Positions 13,301 through 24,281 of a stretch of DNA of 64,000 bases are shown in pieces. The DNA is from Echinococcus granulosus (Eukaryota; Platyhelminthes; Cestoda; Cyclophyllidea; Taeniidae), in NCBI RefSeq assembly GCF_000524195.1, contig NW_020170394.1, forward strand, positions 362,309-426,308. Reading direction: 5' to 3'. Made by a program: the position numbers and the translations under genes. The first letter of the stretch is position 1. Every line of letters starts with the position of its first letter. The notes under the pieces are model-generated. The model saw only the letters and a program-made list of their open reading frames with translations, made no database searches and had not been told where the DNA came from.

Positions 13301-16300
13301 AACCGAAACATTATCCAATCAGAATCACGGAATAAAGCAATGCCATTGGGAACAAGGCGAATATGATCTTTTAACAACCAGTCCGTTTCATTGAAATTTA
13401 AAAAAGTATTTGGGATCGCGTAAAACAGTGAACTGATCGCACAGAGGATCGCTTCATCATAGCATAAATCGCTTCAAGAAGACACAAGGAATAACAAATT
13501 GATGAGTCAACCATTCTGCACCAACAAGAGTGGGTGTCAATGAAAATACAGTAAATGCGAACAGATACGAAATGGAAGGTAGGTTAGTCTCTTTTCAAGC
13601 TACTTAAACACTACTTACGGGTCTGACCATCATTGGCAGTGTCTCAGCGCCGTTATCTATGCGCTTTGCGCAATTTTCTCCCTTAGCTAATTATGCGAGT
13701 TGGTGGCACGCATTAGTATTTGCAACCTAATTCCGCCGAGGTTAAATTTGGCGTTTACAGGGATGGTAACGTTATTCTGGAAAACGGTACATGTAGTTTC
13801 AGGGATTGAGGAAAAAAAGGACTTTCGGTCACTTGAGATGCATTTAGATAACGTCTATTATGGTATTTGTCCAAAATCATGGAATAATGGACAAATCTGA
13901 TTGTACTTGCAAGATGAGCATACGAATGAAGAATTGGTCTATCACTATGCATCGATTTCCTTGAGCCCACGACAGGTAATTTACCCAAGTTTCCCGTTTT
14001 GACCAACCATACCTAGCTTTTCACCTACTTCTTCGAGTTATTTTATCAACTACTTACTTTGGCACGGAGGGCACTTTACTTTGAACCGGTTGGTTTGGAA
14101 GTCAGGTGAAAGTATTTTAGTCACCGCTCCAACAGCGTCCTCCAGTAGAAATGAGATAGATCGAGAGGAGTAAATTCACGACGTGTACATATATGAGTTT
14201 TAAAATTGGCTAAAGGGATCTTGTAAATCACACCAAATCAAAATACTTAAATTCTGTTCTATACAATCGTACCTTCTGTTTAAGCCGGAGAAAGTGAATA
14301 ATCTGATCAGGTAAACACAAAAGTTCTTGCAAATGCTCACATAATTCGAATAGCGCATGGAATCAAAATAATTGGTCGAAGACAGATTTTTCCGAAAATA
14401 TACAAGCCGTGCTCGGCGGTTCAGCCAAACATAACTGCTATTACTTGCACTTTTATGGCGAAGGAAAAGGCTTGCATAAAATGATAGCAAATGGAACGTG
14501 GGCTGACGCACCTAAGGGGCTAGCATAACAAATGTCAGGCGAGTACTCTGCCAACAAATATTTGCAAGGCACCGGATTCATGCAAGTTTTGTTACAATCC
14601 ACCGCTCCAAGAGAGCTGAATACCAAAGAAAGAGGTTTCACTCGAAAATGACCACTGTCAACCAAACAGCGCAGGCGCCGTCTATAGATAACACCAGTAG
14701 CACCTTAGCTGCAGAGATACAACGCGAAAAGAAGCACAAAACACAGACCAGTTATACGAGTGGCACGCAAGCGTCATCCAATCTTTCTGAGACTAATTGT
14801 TGATTTGTTTATTAGGGAAGGAGTCGAAACTATACAAAAATATTTGCTTCACTTATTGTACCGCACCACTACAACCCCGAGGTCTGGAAGATCGCATGGA
14901 AATTAACCAAGACTAAGGTTGTCCACGCCATTAACGCGAGTAGTAATTAATCGAAAATAACTGTTTTTAGTTTAAGTCGTATTCTTAACGAGACGCAGAA
15001 AGTGCTCACTAACTCACTCTGTTGAAAATGGAAAAACAATAAGAATTGTCAGAAAATATTCACGTAAGAAGTCATTAACTCAACCTCTAAACTGTCACGC
15101 AATAACCGACACTTTCGTTCTCACACTCCACTTAGCGTCGTAAGCCCTAAAAAATCTACCGCAATGGTATTTTTGAAGTAAGATTCCAAAAAAGTAATCA
15201 CGGATTGTTCCATAAGTAGCTGAAGAAAGTCAAGTCTAAATATTATTATATTCTTTTGCACTTGGAACATACGCTGTAGATCATGTGTATCAATTTCAAT
15301 AAAAGATTTGCGCTTGGTTATGGACCTCTCGGTTGTTGCAGATCGGTAAAACGACGCAGCCAATGGTACAAGGTCGAGCGAGAGGCATAAGAGCGCACCT
15401 GATCTGACCCTTAACCATCTGGCCGAGATGCGCGAAAACGATCAAGCAAATATGCACGCAAAACCACGCCAAAATGGGCTTACAAGCTGCTGCTGCCATG
15501 GGCAGAGGAATGACGTGACGGATCTGTTTTGCTTCGCACCCACAAGCCTAGCATCTACTTCTCTGTGGCTGTTAAATGTGCAAACCTGAAAGGAATGTAG
15601 GTGTTACAAAACAAGGGATCTCACTCCCTCTAATCGATGCGAATGCTGTCTAAATTGCCCCGAATTCTTATTACTAGTTTCCTATGCGCATTCTTGAAGC
15701 ATATCCTGCATTTTAAAATGACTAATTCAAGCATCAAGAAACATTAAATTTTCCACAAGAACGAATCGACTGCACTTCCGCTTATCGCTTTTTTTGAAAA
15801 AATACAAGTAATTTTGGCACGGAATATACATACGATCAATGAAAAACTAGTATCTACTTCTACTTTCAAGTGGCACTCAGATACTCATGGTTTACAAAAA
15901 CTTGAAACTGATACACATTGGTGGCTCAGGTTCAAGTGATTACTCGTGTATGGAGCGATTCTATCCGTAGCTTTTGTACCATAAAAGGCTGAAAAAGCTA
16001 AACATCACGATAATAATAAGTTGACTTCCCGGACGGACAACGTGACAATATCAAAAGCGGTTGCCAAAATGATGGTTTACCGCACGTTTACATTGCGTCG
16101 ATTTCTTGCTCCCACTTACATTCATGTTTCTGTGAGCTTCACATGGACAAACTTAAAATTCGATGGTTGCCAAAGACGAAAAAAAAATAAAAAAGCCAAA
16201 ACTGGTGTCAGAAGAAAGCACAATACTAATGAAGTGGGAGGACGGGTAGAGAAGTGCATTTATGAATAACCATATGGGATTTTATCTAAAAAAATATTCC

Positions 16301-18634
16301 ATTCCATTCAAGTTCCACAGTGGTAAGAAAGTTAAGTTAAATACGGAATGCGTAACCAAAGCAACCAAAAATAGCCAAAAGCTCGATGCTCTTTTTATAA
16401 GAAAATAGGACTAAAGAAATCGAGCCAGGAAAATCGTCGTCGCCCATGAAAGACAGCACAGATGGGAATTGCGTGCGATGAGGAGAAAAACAACAGAAGT
16501 GAAAATGAAAAGAGGCTACGACAGAAGTATTTGAAAGAGAGAGTGGAAAAGAACTAGTGGTAGCATATAAGTTCAGTCAGGTTCCTTTCATAAAACCAGA
16601 ACTGTTTGCGTCACAACTCAATGTTAGCGCCTTATACATTGGGTAACGAGTAGATTTGTAAGTATATGAAGTACAAAGTGGATAATCACATGATAAAGTC
16701 AAAGCGGTGGATAATACCTCATCTAGCATAGATGTATAGGATAAAAGTAACAGACAACATAGTTAAAATTAAAATACCAGCGAAATTCAAACTGAGGAGC
16801 TTACCCTAGTAGCGTTTTTTGGTAAAGGTGGAGACAACAATATGTAGACGTGAACAAGACTACTAATTTGACAAGCTTACAGTGTAGGGCCTTAAAGTAA
16901 CGGACGAAATAGCTATGGTTCAAGATGCAACGGAAACTTACGGAAATAATCGAAGGCACAGTCAATCTGTTCCTCTGAAAGATTATTGGTATCCTGTACC
17001 GACATCGGCGTAAATAAGCCTTTAACTGATAAATGACACGCCAAAAGTTGTGTTCAAAAAATATCCGCAGAAGAGAAACGTTTTTGTTTGCTTCTGAAGA
17101 GAAAACAAAAATAAGAAACATGAAAGCAAAATAGGTCACTAAGCTCAGCTGTCCAGTATCAAAGAATGACGAAGAGGTAAAAAAGCATAAACCCAATTAA
17201 AACTTTTATCTCGAGATTTCAAAATTTATGCACCAAATGCATCTAGTAGACAAACGGCGGCTTAAAATTTCAAATCATTCATCAGGAGAATAGGACCGCA
17301 ATGGATCTTTCAAAATGGACTTTCTATTCAAGAGGATAATAATGCACAGTAGTTAAAAGCACAACCTCAAAAACACTTTTGGCGATTACATGGTCAATCG
17401 AACTAAAGTTGGCGAATAAACTAGACCACAGTTCTTATAGTTTATTTTGTGAAAAAGTGGGTTAAGACGGCCCTTTGCTCATCTTACAAATGAGCAATGT
17501 CTAAGAGCATCAGAGAAATGCGAAGCAGCTAAGAATCCTAACGGGGCGTAAAAGTGAAATAAGTAGGCTGGTACTTGGGGTCATTGACGCGTAAAATTTA
17601 CAAGAACCTATATGTGAACAGAAGAAAACATCTAAAGTCACCCGACTACCCACAAAATAAGCACAGTAATGTTGTGTAGTTGAGGACATTAAAACTCATG
17701 GTATCAAAGCGACGAGTGAGCCAAACAAAGTCCGCAGGACATTGCAAACCAAACGAAGCTAAACCGCGACAAATTCACTTGCAATCACCTTGAATCACGT
17801 GGCATTTTTCAGGGTCATCTGTAAGTCAAAACGATTTTAGATTTTAAATAGTATAAATATATAGCCTTGTTCGCCCCAAAAATCAACTATAAGTAATTCG
17901 GCAAATATTTGTCTAGGGCCAATTTATGGCTGAAATTGGGCCATTCTGCTAACAATTAGGTACGATTATATATGCTTATATTTTCTCCCAAATGAGCGAT
18001 ATCGAACCAACAAAATGATAGATTGCAAATTTACTGGGTAAAAGTAGTATTTATTTGCCATTATTAGGTGTTACAACAGCTTTGTATAGCTTCGTATAGC
18101 TCCTGGTTTTTTTTAATTTATCATGCTTTGGTAGTTTTTCTTCAGCTATGGGAGTGCTTTATTCTTTGCAGGTTGTGGCTCTGCTCTGACTTAGTTTTGA
18201 GGCCATAGCAAGCGTCATTCAGCTTTCCTTTGCATTCTCCGGCACTTTGGCGTTTATGATTAGGGGAAGATACGGAGCGCTGCAATACATGTCGGAGAGA
18301 TCTGCTGGTGTGCATAATTACATACAAAGGATTTGTCTATGTAAACGAAATAAATTATTTAGATTATGGAAGTATTTGCATGTTAGAGCCCACCGTTACT
18401 TAAAGAGTAATTCGGTCTCCATGATGAGTTAGCTGCCGCATTTACAACTATAATTAAACGCATTATCTGCATCTAATTCGCCTCGACTACCAGACCTCTT
18501 ACGGCATTCCAGTACCCTTCGCCTTCCAGTGTGGAGGAAGACTTGTTATAAGCGTACTGTCATACGATGATGGTTTATCCCTCGGTGTTGGCGAGGCGCT
18601 ACTTTTGCACTTTGAAATTAGCCTTCTTGTAGCT

Positions 18635-18757
18635 CGCTGGGTGGGCTGGCCTTCGGGCCATGCCAGTAGCCCAGACACCTTCTCTGTGCTGAATATATAT
18701 TCTGCCCGAGTATTGTGTCTCCTTTCGTCTTCAGGGAAGTCTCGGGACGCTACAGTA
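18635..18757 (+). repeat. Dispersed repeat, copy A
   Basis: Core GGGTGGGCTGGCC, then TTCGGGCCATGCCAGTAGCCC at 18635-18672, followed about 75 nt later by GACGCTACAG. The core and the distal GACGCTACAG both recur in copy B, and the core recurs inverted in copy C. No coding capacity, terminal inverted repeats or target duplications were seen. It could be a fragment of a SINE or of a non-autonomous DNA element. Confidence 0.65.
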
Positions 18758-19072
18758 CAGAATGGATGGTCAGCTAATAGGCGTGGCCAGTTTGGCATGC
18801 CCCAGTAGAACACTACCTACGGAAAGTGACGAACCCACCTAGTAAATCAATCGGTTGAAATATCGAATCAATGTAATTTAGTCGTAAACTTTTAAAAACT
18901 AGCTCTAAAATTGGTGAACAGTTTGCAGTTGAGAAGTTTGATTGAATTCGTTAGGTATCTCGAATACTTTCATCCATCAGCTCTTGCGCAGCAAACCGAG
19001 GCTTCTCTGGGAATGAAAGAGGACATAACACTTGGACAGAAGATACGCACATTTAAAATACAGCAGGGGTTG

Positions 19073-19110
19073 GGGCTACTGGCATGGCCCAGGGACAAAC
19101 CCACCCAGCG
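19073..19110 (-). repeat. Dispersed repeat, copy C (inverted, core only)
   Basis: Read on the minus strand it gives CGCTGGGTGGG, then GGGCCATGCCAGTAGCCC, matching the core of copy A with a few substitutions and a small replacement in the middle. Similarity stops outside the core, so this is a partial copy or a solo conserved module. Confidence 0.6.
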
Positions 19111-19882
19111 AAGGTGGAACAGTCAAGACACAAACTCGTCCCCTACCAAAACTGAAAGTTAAACAGCCAACCCACTACATATGTAGGTCAAATTTTTTAG
19201 TGATTCTATTCCTCTCCAGATACGGCATACATGTGCTTTATGCTGATTTATCAACGCTGACCTTAAATCATTGATGATAAACATCTTACTCTATTTCGAT
19301 TTTCATACTAGGCTGTTTTTCCCGCAGTTATAGTGATTACTAACATTTTCGCAAGTCAATCTTAGATCATTGATCTCGAGGTGCGCACAGAGTCATAGCG
19401 CCCGCAACCTCCTCTGAAGGTCCGTCAAGCCGTACCATTATGGTAGGTAGGTTTGATAGAAGAGAAGTATGCCCCTTCTCCCACGTCCGCCAAAAGGTAG
19501 TACAAACCGCAGAGACGTCCGTGCGGTTAAATGAGCACTGTGTCAATTAAATACTGTGATCTTGTAAAGAATCCTGCATTTGTGGCAGATATTAAATGAT
19601 TTGTTCACCAAGTGTAATGCGCTAGTTATAGTCAAAAAGGTTGATAGGGCCCAGATACGGTAAAATCTGTTCTAGATTTAAATAGTTGCTCCCGCTGAAA
19701 TAAGTAGGAAATCATTTCGAAGGCTCAGTAACTAACGCGATTGTTGGAAGTGCAATAACTGCATCGCTACGGAGGGAAAAACCGCTTCGAAACAGTATTG
19801 TTGAATACAGTGGCTGTAATGCATTGGTTGCGTTTAACGGCCGGTATTGGTAGAGGGCCACTCTGTCTCGGCCATTGTACCT

Positions 19883-19968
19883 CACCGGGTGGGCTGGCCT
19901 CTGGGCCATGCCAGTGGCTCTAATACCTTCTATAGGTCGAATATGGAAGACTTGGAACGCTACAGTGG
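19883..19968 (+). repeat. Dispersed repeat, copy B
   Basis: It contains CCGGGTGGGCTGGCC and GGGCCATGCCAGTGGC, then AATACCTTCT, a TCGAATAT element and AACGCTACAGTGG. This is the order seen in copy A with a shorter spacer. Divergence between copies suggests old insertions. Confidence 0.63.
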
Positions 19969-20561
19969 TAAAACAAGCCAGATGAAACAATGTACATCGA
20001 AATCAAGTTTATCTAAGGTTACAAGCTTCATTGTTCGAACGAATTCGTCATTGTTTAAGGTAGAAATAACGCGTTTCTAGACAAACACGGTAAACATCGC
20101 AAACGACACTATTACTTAACGATCTTTAACATTACTGCAATCGATGCAGAAGGTTAACTGCACCAGAAATAATTGTTGCTGCATAGAACCAGTTCTCACC
20201 ATTTCAAATAATAATTAGGCCCTTTGTAATACCAGTATTTCTGGAAAAAAAAATAAATGAAAAGGCGTTTGAAGGAGCCAAATCCGCGGTCCTCAATTGG
20301 CATAAAGATCCGTACTCGCGACATCAGTTTACATGCACACCTTGGGGCTTGAACAGGCACAGCAATTTAATGATAGCGCCCTTAGGAAAAGTGCCAATAT
20401 CGGACCAACTCTCCACATGACCGTTTGAAAGTATTCGCTCTTCCTAATGGTAATTAAACACTTCCCTTATCAGATATTTCTGGCAAGTTGCCAATGAAGT
20501 GTCTCACAAGGAAGCAAATGCAGCACCTTTCAATTACTTAATCTGTAGCCAGTGTGCTCAC

Positions 20562-20737
20562 GGTCAGAAGCCCCATACCCACAAGGCAACAGCTTACGCC
20601 CAGGGGTCCAAGCAGTATGAAATCCAAGTTCCGCAATGCACGGTGTCTCCTAGCACGTGTACTGCTTAGGATAGCGCATCCAATCCTGACCTCAATTACG
20701 TGGAGAGCGCCACGCGTTGTGCCTGGAGCGGCCACAT
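20562..20737 (-). CDS. Candidate exon encoding a transmembrane segment, gene unknown
   Basis: A minus-strand open segment flanked by a good acceptor (CTTTTGGCAG above 20737) and a consensus donor (GTGAGC below 20562). It would enter in phase 1 and leave in phase 0. The translation has a basic stretch (STRARRHRALRN) followed by a hydrophobic run (FILLGPLGVSCCLVGMGLL) long enough to cross a membrane. I do not recognise the family. It could belong to a small membrane-protein gene lying between TRAK and PRELID3, or be chance. The overlapping plus-strand frame (20554-20838) looks less protein-like. Confidence 0.35.
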
Positions 20738-21098
20738 CTGCCAAAAGCCTATTTCGAGTGCCATCCCGACGAGGAACAGAAAACCCCAAACCAGCTTACA
20801 TAAAACCAACTACCTGGCCCTCATCATGCCAAAGGTGAACTATTCCACACCCGCTCGTAAGTTATGAGAATGCTTTTCGTGCAATTTTCACGGTCTCACC
20901 AATAGAATACAGGAATGATTAAGGCTTGCTGATATGCGTTACCTGCCGTTACTTTGTCAGTAACTCTCTTGCGTTGCTAACCAACTTGAAGCTAGCTCAC
21001 GTTTACGTTTGTCGGGTGGCACAACAATCCGTTCTAGCGGTGCGGTAACCCACCAGGCAAATACACCAGCCACAGCAGCAGGGGCCATTCATGTTCAC

Positions 21099-21270
21099 CC
21101 GCTGCTCAATCTGATAAATGTGTGTATGTACTCATTTTTTGGACCTGGTGTAGACTTGACTGCACTAGAAGCGGCAAACAACGGGCCATTCAATAGAGCG
21201 AGAGTATTCACCTTGCTCAATGTTGGGTCCACCAAAATATGTGCGTAAATAATAGGGGCAATCTTGTTAC
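21099..21270 (-). CDS. Candidate exon, unknown protein
   Basis: A minus-strand open frame after acceptor TACTTTTAG (above 21270), reading VNKIAPIIYAHILVDPTLSK and continuing to FIRLSSG. Two donors are possible: AAG|GTGAAT after 21212 (phase 0) or GG|GTGAAC after 21099 (phase 2). Neither phase fits the exon at 20562-20737, so the two pieces may not belong together. It lies just downstream of the PRELID3 stop and could also be part of that gene's 3' UTR. No family recognised. Confidence 0.25.
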
Positions 21271-21528
21271 CTAAAAGTACCGAGAATTCCGCAACTAAAA
21301 TGTTAATAATGCAGAATCAAGGATGCCGCACTGTTTTGTTGAACTTTGATGCCTTGAAAGTGCTAAACTTTGCTTAGAAAAGGACGAGACCGTTCAAGAA
21401 CAGCACAATACCTACGTAGTCTTTACAAAGAGCAAACACGCCGTGGCAGCAGCGGGGTAGAGGTGCAGTCAGAGAGCAGCGAGTAACAATATCTTGGAAA
21501 AGGAAAACTTTCGGCACCAAAAACTACT

Positions 21529-22896
21529 TCACATGATGAGCACGTACTCATCCACCTTGGAAAAACGTTCAATGACACGCTGGGATCGTCTGCGTAGTTG
21601 CTCTCGCAACGCTGTTACATCGGTAGCCACTCTATTCCTAATATCGCCCAGCGCCTCAATGGGATGAAAAGAGTCAAAAGAAGTGACTACGCGGTCCAGC
21701 GAAACAGGTAAACTGCTCGTGGAGCAGGTCCGCAGGAGCCGTGGGGGCAGCGACGTGGACGACGACTGGTTGGTGTTACCAGGACCCATCATGGACTGTT
21801 GAGAGGGGACAGTAAGAGAGCGCAAGCGACTCCACAGGGAGAGCGACGATGTCGCCCCGTGTGAAAAAAAACTGGATACCGGAGTGAGGTACGAAGAGGG
21901 AGCCGACACGTCGGTTTTTGAAGGAGCACGCACCATGAAGTGATCAATTCGGTTCTCGATAACCCATTTCAAGGCTTCCCGACCCTGATTTAGGAGGGCA
22001 TAATACATTAACTAATGTTTACAACAGTCATGACATTTTAGTTGTATTGACAGATCAACATAGATGTAGAGGCAAATATAAGAGGTGTTAAAATAAGTGA
22101 GAAATGAAGTAAGAATTAATTTATGAAAACCCAGGAAAACACAATAATGCTCAGTAGAGTAATAATGAAGGTTAAAGACAGATTTTAAAATTCAATGCAT
22201 GAATGTAAAGGATTAAAATAAGGAATACTAACAAAAAGGGAGCAATAGAGTAATGTATGCTGCATAATCGTAGAACTTTAAGCATCTTACCGAACGAGCA
22301 GTCTTTTCGCTGGCGGAGAGTGCAGCATAAGCGATGAAGCGGAAGGCGTCCACGGAGATTTTGTGACGAACGAGCGTCCTGCAAATTCCAAGCCTAATTT
22401 AGGTTTAAACGAACAAGACCACGGCAAAACATGGAACCTTGCAAGGACTTAGCAGCCACAAATGCTGCATATTAAAATGGGTTCTATTACAATGTTAAAA
22501 AGTAACAAATTACCATTCAGGATTACCAGGATGTACTTCATACTCTAGTCTTTCATTGGCTTTGAGAACACCTCTCATGTCAACATTGTTGGATTCCAAA
22601 AGCATGTATTGCCTCCGAGGATCAACCTCTGTACGCTCAACAGCCCGAAGGTCGCCCACACTTGAAAACATAGGCCAAGATGAGTTAATCAACTTGGTAG
22701 TGCGAAGAACGCCAGTTTCCCTATCAATGTTTCGTGAAATAACATCGATGGTCAAAACGTTCGGATTAAATGGGTTTGGATACTTCAGTTGGGCTGCCCG
22801 CATAACATCAGCCCATGGTTTTCTTAAGAATATGACTTAAAAAGAAAGTTACTTGATGACGAATTCACCAGTCCAGCAAAAGGGCGTGACCGCCAT
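21529..22896 (-). CDS. PRELID3: PRELI/MSF1-domain protein, Slowmo (PRELID3) type, complete, 4 exons
   Basis: Family role (known): PRELI proteins, with TRIAP1/Mdm35, shuttle phospholipids across the mitochondrial intermembrane space. Exons on the minus strand: 22896-22869, 22835-22514, 22378-22291, 22011-21529, all in phase, giving 306 aa. The start MAVTPFCWT joins across a 33-nt intron to VIFLRKPWADV, matching the Slowmo pattern xxWTxxHVFxHPW. KYPNPFNPNVLTIDVISRNI follows, with ERTEVDPRRQYMLLESNNV in the central PRELI sheet and LLNQGREALKWVIENRI closing the C-terminal helix (to about residue 168). Residues from about 169 to 306 are an extension absent from the roughly 194-aa human protein. 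It is Ser/Thr/Pro-rich and then helical and basic (TALREQLRRRSQRVIERF). Introns lengthen downstream: 33, 135 and 279 nt. TGA at 21529-21531. Confidence 0.93.
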
Positions 22897-23227
22897 CGCC
22901 CAGAAAACGCAAGTGGCGACAGACGGACCAGTTAGTAAAACAGGACAGAAGAATGACAGTATTGTGAAGCCAATGATCCAATAAGTTAAAGAGATTAATT
23001 TTAACAATTTATGGCTAACTAAGTATTTTAAACCGTTTTTCTTCCAAAATTTATCATTTACATTCCTTTACAGGAAAGTGACAAAAAACCTGATTTTATC
23101 TACCAGTATCAACGAGTCTGGGGCCTTCACCGTCTCATAAATTAGACAGTATAGTTTGCTTCTGTAATGTTCTTTACAATACTAAGCATTATAGCCCAAT
23201 CATTGCAAATTTGGTGTTATGAGATTC

Positions 23228-23560
23228 TCAAAAAAGTTTGGTGAATGCAGTATTACCACCGCGCATGAAAGCAGCAATGCACTTGCAAAGATGGACAGGC
23301 AATATTGAAGCTATTTGGTGTACTTCCAAATTCGGAAACAGGTCACCTCGAGGTCTCAACAATGGGCATCCGCTGTGTGGCGCGACACGAAGACCTTCTG
23401 TGATTTTATAATGCATGTTTATTGCTCCTGTTGTTTTAAGGTTTTTTTTAGATAAAAGATGGGGATACGGATCGAATCTTGTGACAGGGGAGTCGACGTC
23501 CTGCAATCCGTGGAGGGGCTCCGTATCCACACCCCCTGAACTTGTACTTGCTCTTCCCAT
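23228..23560 (-). CDS. Small ORF, 110 aa, unknown
   Basis: A single open frame from a true ATG at 23560 to a TGA at 23228, between PRELID3 and CDC73. It begins MGRASTSSGGVDTEPLHG and contains FDPYPHLLSKKNLK and HSGCPLLRPRGDLFP. No domain, signal peptide or membrane segment is evident and I do not recognise it. Codon use is mixed and plausible. Its ATG lies only 18 bp from the ATG of an oppositely oriented ORF at 23579, so at most one is likely to start there. Status: possible gene or chance ORF. Confidence 0.3.
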   Translation of the reverse strand: MGRASTSSGGVDTEPLHGLQDVDSPVTRFDPYPHLLSKKNLKTTGAINMHYKITEGLRVAPHSGCPLLRPRGDLFPNLEVHQIASILPVHLCKCIAAFMRGGNTAFTKLF

Positions 23561-23578
23561 TTACTTATTATAATAGAC

Positions 23579-23779
23579 ATGGCGAAGCTATATCAACCCG
23601 GGTATTCTAAGAGTATGAGGACCAGGGAAGAGGAGACTCAGGAGCCTTGTCCCACACATACTCTGCCCAGTATCGCGTCTTATTCATCTTTAAGTAGGTC
23701 TAACGTTACTACAGTAATAACATGTTTAGACTTATGTATTAAAAATTCGGGTCACAGAGACTTTTATGTTTCCACTTAG
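23579..23779 (+). CDS. Small ORF, 66 aa, unknown
   Basis: An ATG-initiated frame reading MAKLYQPGYSKSMRTREEE, then a Ser/Thr-rich middle and a hydrophobic stretch (NVTTVITCLDLCI), ending at TAG 23777-23779. No homology recognised. It is divergent from the ORF at 23228-23560. It lies 0.5 kb upstream of CDC73 and could sit in that gene's promoter region. Confidence 0.2.
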   Translation: MAKLYQPGYSKSMRTREEETQEPCPTHTLPSIASYSSLSRSNVTTVITCLDLCIKNSGHRDFYVST

Positions 23780-24281
23780 CCGCTATGAAGGGGTCATCCA
23801 AACATTTATAGCCTCCTAATCCCTTCGTGCATTCGTGATAAACTTAATCCACTGCTGACACCACGCACTTTAGTTCAGGTGAACTCAAGTAGTCACAGTG
23901 CGAAATTTTCATCAATCAACCGCTAGTTATTTGTAAATTTAGGACACTTTCGAGGGAGTCATCTGGTGAATGAAACTAGCTCAACTTGTAGTAGAATAGG
24001 CCTTTAGGCTAGTTTTTTTGACTTTTGACAAGGGCTTTTTTCACGTTTTTATTAATGATATATATGTGGACGCTTGGGCCCATCCTCATGTGCATCTACG
24101 TATATCTGTTTACTGGAGAACCTATGATGCATTCTTACATTTCAACTTTTTTGACACTTTTTGAGACTAATAATGCAGGAAATTTACTCTACACTTCTCT
24201 TTGATTTGCAAATTTTTTCAGCTTTTTCTTAAATAGATTGGGTGGCTGCGGCGCTCCTGTTGACCCGTCGTTTAGCTGAGT
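23780..24281. promoter_or_regulatory. Upstream region of CDC73
   Basis: Mostly AT-rich with T runs, becoming GC-richer in the last 45 nt before the CDC73 ATG (GGTGGCTGCGGCGCTCCTG). The late GC rise and the acceptor-like TTTTTTCAG and TTTTTCTTAAATAG upstream fit a short 5' UTR. No TATA box in a meaningful position is evident. Confidence 0.35.

Larger units (their letters stand above)
10380..20561. other. Large AT-rich region upstream of the TRAK exons; no gene recognised
   Basis: About 10 kb without a supported gene. It probably contains the missing 5' exon(s) of TRAK and its promoter. One weak candidate is ATG 15499 (MAAAA, followed at once by a GTAAGC donor), but its phase 1 does not match the known exon at 10379. 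Three overlapping frames occupy 12354-12887, a patch richer in GC than its surroundings: minus 12354-12815 and 12440-12865, plus 12642-12887. None resembles a known family. The dispersed repeat copies at 18.6-19.97 kb are listed separately. Confidence 0.5.

Noticed and set aside
15296..15499. MAAAAC... minus-strand frame as a possible TRAK first exon
   Set aside because: The only nearby donor gives phase 1, whereas the known exon at 10379 must be entered in phase 0. No connecting exon found.
18480..18830. Overlapping ORFs at 18499-18813 and 18605-18808 as genes
   Set aside because: They coincide with dispersed repeat copy A, and neither translation is recognisable.
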